This document shows, one piece after another, positions 16,632 through 25,207 of a stretch of 64,000 nucleotides of DNA. Position 1 is the first letter of the stretch. Every line of letters begins with the position of its first letter. Position numbers and translations under genes: made by a program. This stretch comes from Actinocatenispora sp036503555. GTDB taxonomy: Bacteria; Actinomycetota; Actinomycetes; Mycobacteriales; Micromonosporaceae. The notes beneath the pieces are model-generated. The model was not told where the DNA came from. It did no database searches and saw only the letters and a list, made by a program, of their open reading frames with translations. The stretch spans positions 1 through 64,000 of the forward strand of contig DASXWQ010000053.1 in NCBI GenBank assembly GCA_036503555.1, in the 5' to 3' direction.

Positions 16632-17485
16632 TGCCGCGATCCCCGAAGATCATCGCCGGTGGCGTGATCCTGGTGTTCTTCATCCTGCTGGCCGTGCTCG
16701 GCCCGGTGCTGATCGGTACCGACCCGACGAAGACCACCGACGTCGGGCTCGCCGGCCCGTCCGCCGCGCACTGGTTCGGTACCACGCAGAGCGGCCAGGA
16801 CGTCTTTGCCCAGGTCGTGTACGGCGCGCGCGTCTCGATCGGCGTCGGCCTGCTGTCCGCGCTCATCGCCACCGTGCTGTCCGTCGCCGTCGGCCTGATC
16901 GGCGGGTACGCCGGTGGCGTGGTCGACGAGGTCCTCTCGCTGATCACCAACATCTTCCTGGTGCTGCCGGCGCTGCCGCTGGTGATCGTGCTCGCCGGGT
17001 ACCTGCCGTCGCGCGGGGTGACGTCGGTGGCGGCGGTGATCGCGGTGACCGGCTGGGCGTGGGGTGCGCGGGTGCTGCGCGCGCAGACCCTGACCCTGCG
17101 CGGCCGGGACTACGTGCAGGCCGCCAAGGCCAGCGGCGAACGCGCCTGGCGGATCATCTTCGCCGAGATCCTGCCGGTGGAGTTCCCCGTCATCGCGACG
17201 AGCTTCCTCGCCACCGTGCTGGCCGCGATCCTCGCCGAGGCCGGCCTGTCGTTCCTGGGCCTGGCCAACCTGTCCACCGTCAGTTGGGGCACCATGCTCT
17301 ACTTCGCGCAGAACAACCAGGCGCTGCTCGTCGGTGCCTGGTGGTGGTTCATCCCGCCGGGCCTGTGCATCGCGCTCATCGGCGCCGGCCTCGGCCTGCT
17401 GAACTTCGGCATCGACGAGATCGCCAACCCGCGCCTGCGTACGGTGCTTCCCAAGCGCCGCAAGCGGATCGGGGCCGGCCGATGA
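16631..17485 (+). CDS. Peptide ABC transporter permease, DppC type
   Basis: A 284-residue second permease of the heterodimer. HWFGTTQSGQDVFAQVVYGARVS and the EAA loop (QAAKASGERAWRIIFAEILP) are characteristic of DppC/OppC. It ends IDEIANPRLRTVLPKRRKR, the usual basic C-terminus. AGGAGG just before its ATG lies in the end of the upstream permease gene. Confidence 0.92.
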   Translation: MPRSPKIIAGGVILVFFILLAVLGPVLIGTDPTKTTDVGLAGPSAAHWFGTTQSGQDVFAQVVYGARVSIGVGLLSALIATVLSVAVGLIGGYAGGVVDEVLSLITNIFLVLPALPLVIVLAGYLPSRGVTSVAAVIAVTGWAWGARVLRAQTLTLRGRDYVQAAKASGERAWRIIFAEILPVEFPVIATSFLATVLAAILAEAGLSFLGLANLSTVSWGTMLYFAQNNQALLVGAWWWFIPPGLCIALIGAGLGLLNFGIDEIANPRLRTVLPKRRKRIGAGR

Positions 17486-18516
17486 GCGCGGGCGAGCCGG
17501 TGCTGACGATCCGGGACCTGTCGGTGGACTACCTGACCGGGTCCGGTGCGGTACACGCGGTCGACTCGGTGTCGCTGACGCTGCACCGCGGCGAGATCCT
17601 CGGCCTGGCCGGGGAGAGCGGCAGCGGCAAGTCCACCCTCGCCAACGCGGTCGCCCGGCTCCTGAAGCCGCCGGCCGTCGTCACCAGCGGCGAGGTCCTG
17701 TACCACCGCGACGGGCCGGACGCCGAACCCGTCGACGTGCTGCGGATGGGGAAGAACGACCTGCGGCGGTTCCGGTGGAAGGAACTGTCGGTCGTCTTCC
17801 AGTCCGCGATGAACTCGCTGAACCCGGTGACCACGGTCGGTAGCCAGGTCGCCGACGTGCTGCGGGCGCACGAGAGGACACTGTCCACACAGGACCGCCA
17901 GGACCGTACGGTCGAGCTGCTGCGGCGGGTCGGCATCTCGGCCGACCGGGCGAAGAGCTACCCGCACGAGCTGTCCGGCGGGATGCGCCAACGCGCCGCG
18001 ATCGCGATCGCGCTGGCCCTCAACCCCGAGATCATCGTGATGGACGAGCCGACCACCGCGCTGGACGTGGTGGTACAGCGGGACATCCTGCGGGAGATCA
18101 GGGCGCTGCGCGAGGAGTACGGCTTCGCGGTCGTGTTCATCACGCACGACCTGTCGCTGCTGCTGTCCATGGCCGACTGGATCGCCGTCATGTACGCGGG
18201 TCGGCTCGTCGAGCACGGCGCCGCGCGCGCCGTGCACGACCAGCCGCGGCACCCGTACACGCTGGGGTTGCTGCGGTCGTTCCCGAAGCTGCGCGGGCCG
18301 CGCGAGGAACTGCTCGGCATCCCGGGCACCCCGCCGGACCTGCGCGACCTGCCGCCGGGCTGCCCGTTCCATCCGCGGTGCCGGTTCGCCGTCGACGCGT
18401 GTTCGAGCGAGGCGCCCGTGCTGACGGAGGTACAGGGTGGACAGTGGGCGGCGTGCCTGGCGCACGGCGGGTCGTACGGACCGGTTCCGGTGGAGCTGAG
18501 CGGGAGGTCGCGGTGA
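17482..18516 (+). CDS. Peptide ABC transporter ATPase, DppD type
   Basis: A 344-residue ATPase with Walker A GESGSGKST, signature LSGGMRQRAAIA, Walker B IIVMDEPTTALD and a switch His in ITHD. The C-terminal oligopeptide-transporter domain has GCPFHPRCRFAVDAC, a Cys motif found in DppD/OppD and able to hold an Fe-S cluster in some members. It overlaps its neighbours by four bases at both ends. Confidence 0.93.
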   Translation: MSAGEPVLTIRDLSVDYLTGSGAVHAVDSVSLTLHRGEILGLAGESGSGKSTLANAVARLLKPPAVVTSGEVLYHRDGPDAEPVDVLRMGKNDLRRFRWKELSVVFQSAMNSLNPVTTVGSQVADVLRAHERTLSTQDRQDRTVELLRRVGISADRAKSYPHELSGGMRQRAAIAIALALNPEIIVMDEPTTALDVVVQRDILREIRALREEYGFAVVFITHDLSLLLSMADWIAVMYAGRLVEHGAARAVHDQPRHPYTLGLLRSFPKLRGPREELLGIPGTPPDLRDLPPGCPFHPRCRFAVDACSSEAPVLTEVQGGQWAACLAHGGSYGPVPVELSGRSR

Positions 18517-19517
18517 CCGACGAGGTGATACTCGCGGCGGAGGGCGTCACCAAGCACTTCGCGGCGTCGCGCAGGCGGCGCTTCGGTGTCGGCAAGCGCC
18601 CGCCGGTACGGGCGGTGGAGGACGTCAGCCTGGCCCTGACGGCCGGCCGGATCACCGCCATGGTCGGCGAGTCCGGCTGCGGGAAGTCGACCGTGGCCCG
18701 GCTGCTGGCCCGGATCTACCCGCCCACGTCGGGCCGGATCCTGTTGCGCGGCAAGGAGGTCACCAGTCCGCGCGACTACCGGCGTGACGTGCAGATGGTG
18801 TTCCAGGACCCGTTCGCGTCGCTGAACCCGTTCCACAAGGTCTACTACCACCTGGCCCGGCCGCTGAAGCTGCACGGGCACGCGCGTACCAAGGCGGAGC
18901 TGGACGAGCAGGTGGCCGCGCTGCTCGAACGCGTCAGCCTGACGCCGGTCGAGCAGTTCATGCACAAGCTGCCGCACGAGCTGTCCGGCGGCCAGCGCCA
19001 GCGGGTCGCGATCGCGCGGGCCCTCGCGGTACGGCCCGTCGCGCTCATCGCCGACGAGCCCGTGTCGATGCTGGACGTCTCGATCCGGCTCGGCGTACTG
19101 CGGCTGCTGGAACAGCTCGCCCGCGAGGAGAACCTGGCGCTGCTGTACATCACGCACGACATCGCCAGCGCCCGGTACTTCGCCGACGACATCCTCGTCA
19201 TGTACGCCGGGCAGCTCATCGAGCGCGGGCCGAGCGAGCGGGTCACCGACGACCCGGCGCACCCGTACACGAAGCTGCTGCTGTCCGCGGCGCCGGACCC
19301 GGACCAGGTGGACGACGAGCCGGACGACACCACCGACCACGGCGAGCCGCCCAGCCTGATCAGCCCGCCGAGCGGCTGCCGCTTCCACCCGCGCTGCCCG
19401 GTGGCGATGCCGGAGTGCAGCACGACGGCGCCGCTCACGCTGACCGTCGCGCCCGACCACCGCACCGCCTGCCACCTGTACGACCCGGCCACCGTCGCCG
19501 ACCAAGCAGCACGGTAG
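18513..19517 (+). CDS. Peptide ABC transporter ATPase, DppF type
   Basis: A 334-residue second ATPase: Walker A GESGCGKST, VFQDPFASLNP, signature LSGGQRQRVAIA, Walker B ALIADEPVSMLD (Ala-Asp-Glu as in many DppF) and C-terminal GCRFHPRCPVAMPEC. GTG start overlapping the previous stop (GTGA) with GGGAGG upstream. Its last 83 bases overlap, tail to tail, the end of the reverse-strand MFS gene. Confidence 0.92.
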   Translation: MTDEVILAAEGVTKHFAASRRRRFGVGKRPPVRAVEDVSLALTAGRITAMVGESGCGKSTVARLLARIYPPTSGRILLRGKEVTSPRDYRRDVQMVFQDPFASLNPFHKVYYHLARPLKLHGHARTKAELDEQVAALLERVSLTPVEQFMHKLPHELSGGQRQRVAIARALAVRPVALIADEPVSMLDVSIRLGVLRLLEQLAREENLALLYITHDIASARYFADDILVMYAGQLIERGPSERVTDDPAHPYTKLLLSAAPDPDQVDDEPDDTTDHGEPPSLISPPSGCRFHPRCPVAMPECSTTAPLTLTVAPDHRTACHLYDPATVADQAAR

Positions 19518-20853
19518 CCAGCAGCGACGCGCCGACCAGGGCGGTCGCCACGGTGAACGCGGCGGCGGTGCCTCCCACAGCACCTCCGTACGCGGAGTAC
19601 GCGGTGGTGAGCACCGCGAGGCCGACCGCCCCGCCGACCTGTTGCAGGGTCTGCAGGGTGCCGGAGGCCGCGCCGGAGTCGGCGGGTGGCACACGGGCGA
19701 GGATCGTCGCGGACGCCGGCACGAAGCTGACGCCGACGCCGACGCCGAACAGCGCCATCGGCCCGAGGACCGCCGCGGCGTATCCGTCGCCCGGGGCGAG
19801 TCGGCTCAACCAGGCCGTTCCGGCGATCAGGAACAGCGCCCCGGTGATCATCATCGGCCTGGCGCCGAACCGCGCGATCAGCCGCGGCGCGTACCGGGCG
19901 ACGGCGAAGGCCAGCACCGTCAGCGGCAGGAACGCCGCCCCGGTACGCAGCGCGTCGTAGCGCAGGACCGTGCCGAGGTACTGGCTGACGAAGAAGAACA
20001 CGCCGAACATCGCCGCCGGCAGCAGCAGCATCGCCAGGTATCCGGCGACCCGGCGCCGGTCGGCGAACAGGCGCAGCGGTAGCAGCGGCCGGTGCGCCCG
20101 GGACTCGATCAGTACGAACGCGACGAGCAGTGGCACCGCGGCGGCGAGGGCGACGACGGTGCCGGCCGCGCGCCACCCCTCGGCCGCGGCGTGCAGGAGT
20201 CCGTACGCGCACGCCACGAGGCCGCCGGTCGCGGTGAGCGCGCCGGCGACATCGGGGCGTCCGGTCCCGCGCGGCGTCTCCGCGACCGCGAGCGGCGTGA
20301 GGGCCAGCAGCGCGATGCCGATCGGTACGTTGATGAACAGGATCCAGCGCCACGACACCCAGGCGGTGAGCACGCCGCCGAGGAGCAGCCCCACGGAGCT
20401 GCCGGCGCCGCTGATCGAGGAGTAGAGGGCGATGGCACGGACCCGGGCGGGGCCGTCGAATGTCGTCACGAGCAGCGCGAGCGCGCCGGGAGCTGCCATC
20501 GCAGCGCCGACGCCCTGCGCGGTACGCGCCGCGAGCAGCACGCCGGCGGTTCCGGCGAACCCGCCCACCAGCGACGCCGCGGTGAACAGCGCGATCCCGG
20601 CGAGGAACAGCCGCCGCCGGCCGAGCAGGTCACCGGCCCGCCCGCCGAGCAGCAGCAGCCCGCCGAATGCCAGTGTGTACGCGTCCATCACCCACGCGAG
20701 CCCGGTGGCCGAGAACCCCAGCCCGGTACGGATCTCCGGCAGGGCGACCGTGACGACGGTGGCGTCGAGCACGAGCATGAGCTGGCAGGTGATGAGCACG
20801 GTGAGCGCGAGCCCCGCGTACCGGGGGCGGGTGGAGGCGATCGTCGTCGTCAT
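19435..20853 (-). CDS. MFS drug exporter, EmrB/QacA family
   Basis: A 472-residue membrane exporter. The first helix LALTVLITCQLMLVLDATVVTVALP carries motif D1 and GRAGDLLGRRRLF is motif A. The final ~20 residues (RRRWPGRTGGRRCGG and on) are hydrophilic, Arg- and Gly-rich, and encoded by DNA antisense to the end of the peptide ATPase gene, so the normal stop has probably been lost and the frame reads on. ATG start (MTTTIAST). It is divergent from a TetR gene, with two GGAGA-N3-TCTCC operators between, so export is probably induced when the repressor binds its ligand. Confidence 0.9.
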   Translation of the reverse strand: MTTTIASTRPRYAGLALTVLITCQLMLVLDATVVTVALPEIRTGLGFSATGLAWVMDAYTLAFGGLLLLGGRAGDLLGRRRLFLAGIALFTAASLVGGFAGTAGVLLAARTAQGVGAAMAAPGALALLVTTFDGPARVRAIALYSSISGAGSSVGLLLGGVLTAWVSWRWILFINVPIGIALLALTPLAVAETPRGTGRPDVAGALTATGGLVACAYGLLHAAAEGWRAAGTVVALAAAVPLLVAFVLIESRAHRPLLPLRLFADRRRVAGYLAMLLLPAAMFGVFFFVSQYLGTVLRYDALRTGAAFLPLTVLAFAVARYAPRLIARFGARPMMITGALFLIAGTAWLSRLAPGDGYAAAVLGPMALFGVGVGVSFVPASATILARVPPADSGAASGTLQTLQQVGGAVGLAVLTTAYSAYGGAVGGTAAAFTVATALVGASLLATVLLGRRRWPGRTGGRRCGGRARRSA

Positions 20854-20912
20854 GGTCTCCGTCGGCTTCCTGCGCGAGGATGGGGCGGGCACGGTCAACC
20901 GCACGGTAATGT

Positions 20913-20925
20913 GGAGACAGTCTCC
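20913..20925 (+). promoter_or_regulatory. TetR operator O1
   Basis: GGAGACAGTCTCC, an inverted repeat with arms GGAGA and TCTCC around three bases. It is shared between the divergent MFS and TetR genes, and its 5-base arms recur in O2. Confidence 0.7.
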
Positions 20926-20948
20926 GGTTCCGCGCACCACGACGATAC

Positions 20949-20961
20949 GGAGATGCTCTCC
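20949..20961 (+). promoter_or_regulatory. TetR operator O2
   Basis: GGAGATGCTCTCC, same arms and spacing as O1; the palindrome extends to ACGGAGA-TGC-TCTCCGT (20947-20963). Its centre is 36 bp from O1. It lies just upstream of the TetR start, so binding would also autoregulate. Confidence 0.72.
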
Positions 20962-20985
20962 GTTTGGCAATCGGTCGGGAGAGAC

Positions 20986-21564
20986 ATGGGTACCCCGGTA
21001 CGGGCGATGCGCCCGATGCGCGCCGACGCGCGGCGCAACTACGAGCGCCTGCTGTCCGTCGCCCGAGACGCGATCACCGAGCACGGCGCCGACGTCAGCC
21101 TCGACGACATCGCCCGTACCGCCGGTGTCGGTCCCGGCACCCTCTACCGGCACTTCCCCAACCGGGACGCGCTGCTCAGCGAGGTGCTCGCCGACTGGGT
21201 CGAGGACCTGCACGCCCAGGCCGTCGAGCTGAGCTCGGCCGACCCGCCCGTCGACGCCCTCGACCGCTGGCTCGGCCTGCTGCTCGGCCACCTCGGCACG
21301 TACAAGGGGCTCGCCGCGGCGATCATCGCGAGCACGGGGGAGGACCACTCGGCGCTCGCGCACGCCTGCGACCCGATCCACGACACCGGCGCCGTACTCG
21401 TCGCCCGCGCGCAGGCCGACGGCTCGATCCGGCCCGACGTCACAGCGGCCGACGTGCACCGCATGGTGCACGGCATCGCGCTCATCACCGAGAAGCTGCC
21501 CGACCGGGACGAGACCGAGGCCCGGATGCTCGCCGTACTCATCGCCGGGCTGAGGGCCGGCTGA
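20986..21564 (+). CDS. TetR-family repressor of the adjacent exporter
   Basis: A 192-residue regulator. The N-terminal helix-turn-helix (VSLDDIARTAGVGPGTLYRHFPNRDAL) is typical TetR; the C-terminal ligand domain resembles the SBT1095-like/TetR_C33 type, a tentative assignment. GGGAGA precedes the chosen ATG; an in-frame ATG at 20953 would overlap operator O2. By position and shared operators it likely represses the divergent MFS pump. The stop is seven bases from the convergent acetyltransferase gene. Confidence 0.9.
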   Translation: MGTPVRAMRPMRADARRNYERLLSVARDAITEHGADVSLDDIARTAGVGPGTLYRHFPNRDALLSEVLADWVEDLHAQAVELSSADPPVDALDRWLGLLLGHLGTYKGLAAAIIASTGEDHSALAHACDPIHDTGAVLVARAQADGSIRPDVTAADVHRMVHGIALITEKLPDRDETEARMLAVLIAGLRAG

Positions 21565-21571
21565 CCGCCGC

Positions 21572-22744
21572 TCAGAAGCTTTCGAGCAGGAACGGGGTCG
21601 CGCGCGGGAACAGCTCGCGCAGCGTGGCAGCGGCCCGGTCGGACACCGCGCCGTAGCCGCGCAGCGCGAGATCGGCCGGATCCAGCACCCCGTACACCAG
21701 GGCGGCGAGGCCGTGACCGGTCAGCTCCGCGCTCGGCGTACCGCCCTCGGCGACGGACAGGGTGCCGTCGCCGGACAGCGTCCAGACGCCGCCGATCAGG
21801 TCGTCGGCCACCCGTACGGTGATCTCGCCGGCGCCCACCGGGATGCCGGCCAGGCCGGGCAGCGACAGCACGCGCACCATCGGCGCGGGATCGTGCAGCG
21901 GCGACTGGCGCGACGTGACCGTCACGTCGAGGTCGGTGACCCACGTCGCCGGGTCGTCCACCGGGCGCAGCGGCAGCGAGACCGTCGCCGCCTGGTCGGT
22001 GTGCCGGGCCAGCCACCCCAGCAGCAGCGTCCGCGCGGCCGGGCCGTCGTGCAGGAAACGCCACACCGACAGCTCGCCCGGATACGCCCTGATCTCGTAC
22101 GCCAGGTAGCCGGCGACACGACCGTCGATCCGCGCCACCGCCGCCCAGTACCCGTCGGTGGCGCGGGCGCCGGCCAGGTCGGGGTCCGCGCGCAGCGCCA
22201 TGCCGTGCGTCTCGCGCAGCGCGGTCTCGGTCGCCTCGCGTACCTCCGCGGCGGCGTCCGGATACCGCGTCAGCGTCACCTCGCCCGGTACGTCCGTGTG
22301 CAGCAGCGGGGTGAGGTCGCCCGGCCGCAGCGTCGCCCGCGGCTCGGCGCCGACGCCCACGTATCCGAAGCGTTCGTAGAACGACGCCCGGAACGGGTAG
22401 AGCGTGCTGACGACCTGGCCCTGGTCGCGCATGTCGGACAGCACGTGGGTGAGCATGGTACGGGCGAAACCGCGGCGCCGGCCGGCCGGATGCGTCGCCA
22501 CCCCGGCGACGCCGCCCATCGGCAGCAGCGCGCCCCGTACGTTCTGGGTCATCTCGACCACGGAGGCCGTACACCGCGGCTCGTCGTCGTCGAACAGCAC
22601 GTGCACCCGCCGCCGCCCGATCCCGAGGTACCGCCGGAGCTCGTCGAGATCGTCGGTGCGCGGGCTCGCCTCGAACGCGTATCCGGTGAGTGGGCGGCCG
22701 AACCGCAGCCGGTCCTCGCCCTCGACCAGCCGGATCTCGGTCAC
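21572..22744 (-). CDS. Eis-like GNAT N-acetyltransferase
   Basis: A 390-residue enzyme with the three-part layout of Eis: an N-terminal GNAT domain with acetyl-CoA loop VATHPAGRRRGFAR, a second GNAT fold (roughly 150-280), and a sterol-carrier-like C-terminal domain. A C-terminal carboxylate, ending FLLESF, is typical; in Eis the terminal Phe carboxylate is the catalytic base. Mycobacterial Eis acetylates aminoglycosides and host proteins; the substrate here is unknown. GTG start. Confidence 0.85.
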   Translation of the reverse strand: MTEIRLVEGEDRLRFGRPLTGYAFEASPRTDDLDELRRYLGIGRRRVHVLFDDDEPRCTASVVEMTQNVRGALLPMGGVAGVATHPAGRRRGFARTMLTHVLSDMRDQGQVVSTLYPFRASFYERFGYVGVGAEPRATLRPGDLTPLLHTDVPGEVTLTRYPDAAAEVREATETALRETHGMALRADPDLAGARATDGYWAAVARIDGRVAGYLAYEIRAYPGELSVWRFLHDGPAARTLLLGWLARHTDQAATVSLPLRPVDDPATWVTDLDVTVTSRQSPLHDPAPMVRVLSLPGLAGIPVGAGEITVRVADDLIGGVWTLSGDGTLSVAEGGTPSAELTGHGLAALVYGVLDPADLALRGYGAVSDRAAATLRELFPRATPFLLESF

Positions 22745-22777
22745 GCGGTGCTCACCTCACCGTCGCGTCGACGGAGC

Positions 22778-23401
22778 TCAGGGCTTCTCGCCGAGCTTGA
22801 CCTTCGGCGCCGGCATGCGCAGCTTGCGGAAGGTGATCGACCGCATGATCGCGTACCAGTAGAGGCCGCCGAAGCGGACCTGCGTCTTCGGGAACCGCTC
22901 CCGGACCATCTTCCGTGCCCGGCGGCAGACCAGCACGCAGTCGGCAATGAAGATCACGGCCAGCGCGTACCACAGGAACTGGGTGACCAGCCGGATCGTC
23001 GGGGGCATGCCCGACGAGGTGCCGATCAGGATGACCAGCGCGGCGATCAGGAAGTAGCTGCCGACGTTGCGGCGGGAGTCGACCACGTTGCGCACCAGCG
23101 CGCGCTCGGGGCCGCGGTCGCGGGCCGGCAGGAACTTCTCGTCGCCGGCCATCATCTTCTGGCGGGCCTCGGTCCGCTCGACCCGCTGCCGCTCGCGGAG
23201 CCGGCGAGCGGCCTCCTTGCGGTCGGCCGGCGGAGCGTCCGCGGAACGCTTCTGCGCCTCGCGCCGCTTCGGGGTCGGTCGCCCCTTCTTCTCCGTGTAC
23301 GCCTTCGGGCGCGCGCCAGCCGCCGGTGGCGGCGTGTCCACCGCATCGTCCGGTTCGATCTCGGCTGCGGCGTCGGTCTTGCGCTTGAACAGGGAGGGCA
23401 C
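22778..23401 (-). CDS. DUF3043 membrane protein
   Basis: A 207-residue actinobacterial protein. The highly charged N-terminal half (VPSLFKRKTDAAAE, then KKGRPTPKRREAQKR) is followed by two membrane helices (SYFLIAALVILIG and LVTQFLWYALAVIFIADCVLV) and a basic C-terminus. VPSLFKRK is the family's usual start, so the GTG at 23401 was chosen although no ribosome site precedes it. Function unknown. Confidence 0.88.
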   Translation of the reverse strand: MPSLFKRKTDAAAEIEPDDAVDTPPPAAGARPKAYTEKKGRPTPKRREAQKRSADAPPADRKEAARRLRERQRVERTEARQKMMAGDEKFLPARDRGPERALVRNVVDSRRNVGSYFLIAALVILIGTSSGMPPTIRLVTQFLWYALAVIFIADCVLVCRRARKMVRERFPKTQVRFGGLYWYAIMRSITFRKLRMPAPKVKLGEKP

Positions 23402-23420
23402 GCACGAAGGGTAGCCGGAA

Positions 23421-24815
23421 TCAGCGTGCCGCTTCCACCGGCCCACCCGCCAGGTACGCCGGCACCGGCATGCTCGGCCCCTCCACCGACGCGCCGAGCG
23501 CCGCGAGCTTCGCGCCGAAGTCCTCGTACCCGCGGTCGATCAGGTTGACGCCGAACACCCGGGACGTACCCTCCGCGGCCAGCGCCGCGATGAAGTGGCT
23601 GAACCCGCCGCGCAGGTCCGGGATGACCAGGTCGGCGGCCTGGAGCTTGCTCGGGCCGGAGATCACCGCGGAGTGCCGGAAGTTCCGCTGGCCGAACCGG
23701 CACGGCGTGGCGCCCAGGCAGTCCGAGTACAGCTGGATGGTCGCGCCCATGCTGACCAGGGCGTCGGTGAAGCCGAGCCGGTTCTCGTACACGGTCTCGT
23801 GCACGATCGACAGGCCGCGGGCCTGGCTCAGCGCCACCACCAGCGGCTGCTGCCAGTCCGTCATGAACCCGGGGTGCACGTCGGTCTCCAGCGCCACCGC
23901 GCGCAGGTCGCCGCCCGGATGCCAGAACCGGATCCCGCCGGCGGCCGGGGAGTCGTCCACCTCGAACTCGCCGCCGACCGACCGGAAGACGTTGAGGAAC
24001 GTCATCAGGTCGGCCTGCCGCGCCCCGCGTACCGTCACGTCGCCGCGGGTGGCGAGCGCCGCGCAGGCCCAGCTCGCCGCCTCCAGCCGGTCCGGCAGCG
24101 GCCGGTGCCGGTACCCCCGCAGCCGCGGCACGCCCTCGATCCGGATCACCCGGTCGGTGTGGATCGTGATGATCGCGCCCATCTTCTGCAGGATCGCGAT
24201 CAGGTCGCAGATCTCCGGCTCGACGGCGGCGTTGCGCAGCTCGGTGATGCCCTCCGCGCGTACCGCGGTGAGCAGGATCTGCTCCGTCGCCCCGACGCTC
24301 GGGTACGGGAGGGCCAGTTTCGTGCCGTGCAGCCCGGCGGGCGCGGTGATGTCCAGGCCGTGCGGCGTCTTCTCCACCGTCGCGCCCATCGCCCGCAGCG
24401 CGTCGAGGTGGAAGTCGATGGGTCGGTCGCCGATCCGGCAGCCGCCCAGGTCCGGGATGAACGCGTGCCCCAGCCGGTGCAGCAGCGGCCCGCAGAACAG
24501 GATCGGGATCCGGCTCGACCCGGCGTGCACGTTGATCTCGTCGACGTTCGCGCCCTCGACGTTCGACGGGTCGAGCGTGATCCCGCCGTCGGCGCGGGGG
24601 GTGACGTGCACGCCGTGCAGCGCCAGCAGCCCGGACACCACCTCGACGTCGCGGATCTGCGGCACGTCGTACAGGGTGCTCGGGGTCTCGCCGAGCAGCG
24701 CCGCCACCATCGCCTTCGACACCAGGTTCTTCGCGCCGCGTACCCGGATCTCGCCGTGCAGCGGGGTGCCACCCCGCACCACGAGCATGTCGTCGGTCAA
24801 CGGGTCTGTGGTCAC
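23421..24815 (-). CDS. murA: UDP-N-acetylglucosamine 1-carboxyvinyltransferase
   Basis: A 464-residue cytoplasmic enzyme for the first committed step of peptidoglycan: transfer of enolpyruvate from PEP to UDP-GlcNAc. RGAKNLVSKAM carries the substrate-binding Lys-Asn pair, LGGCRIGDRPIDFH has the catalytic Cys that fosfomycin alkylates (so the protein is predicted sensitive), and FMTDWQQP contains the conserved Asp. GGAGGGGGAAG precedes the GTG start. The length is slightly above the usual ~420 because of short insertions. Confidence 0.95.
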   Translation of the reverse strand: MTTDPLTDDMLVVRGGTPLHGEIRVRGAKNLVSKAMVAALLGETPSTLYDVPQIRDVEVVSGLLALHGVHVTPRADGGITLDPSNVEGANVDEINVHAGSSRIPILFCGPLLHRLGHAFIPDLGGCRIGDRPIDFHLDALRAMGATVEKTPHGLDITAPAGLHGTKLALPYPSVGATEQILLTAVRAEGITELRNAAVEPEICDLIAILQKMGAIITIHTDRVIRIEGVPRLRGYRHRPLPDRLEAASWACAALATRGDVTVRGARQADLMTFLNVFRSVGGEFEVDDSPAAGGIRFWHPGGDLRAVALETDVHPGFMTDWQQPLVVALSQARGLSIVHETVYENRLGFTDALVSMGATIQLYSDCLGATPCRFGQRNFRHSAVISGPSKLQAADLVIPDLRGGFSHFIAALAAEGTSRVFGVNLIDRGYEDFGAKLAALGASVEGPSMPVPAYLAGGPVEAAR

Positions 24816-25207
24816 GGCTTCCCCCTCCGGGCAGGATTCGTACGGGCCGGCGTGGCCCTGGTGGCGTGTGGGCCGGCGAGGCCCGGGCCGGACCCTATCC
24901 GCTCTGTCACGGAACGCAGTGGCCCACGCGCCGACGCGTGATGAATCCCCCACTCCGCGCCGGACCGCAACCGGTGCCGGCGCCCACTCGTCGTAACCCG
25001 GCGGACCCCCGCGGACCTGGTGGTACGCGATGAGTCCGCCAAACCGTGAACCGTCGGACGCCGCTGCGGAGCTGGTCGACTTCCGCCGGATACCGGGTGG
25101 GACCTCTCCTCACTGTCCGCTCAGATCGGGCGTCGCGCGCGCTGACTACAGGAAGCGCGTCACCCGGCAGTGGTACGACCCAACGGACGTGCGGTTGACT
25201 GTCGCCC
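24816..25207. other. Divergent intergenic region, murA / glycerate kinase
   Basis: 392 bases without a supported gene. It should hold promoters for murA (reverse) and glycerate kinase (forward). Just before the kinase ATG is GACTGT five bases upstream, compatible with a weak leaderless -10. No riboswitch or long inverted repeat was recognised. Confidence 0.5.

Noticed and set aside
11179..21564. Antibiotic biosynthetic cluster
   Set aside because: Only exporters, an importer and a regulator are present; there are no synthases, ligases or precursor peptides.
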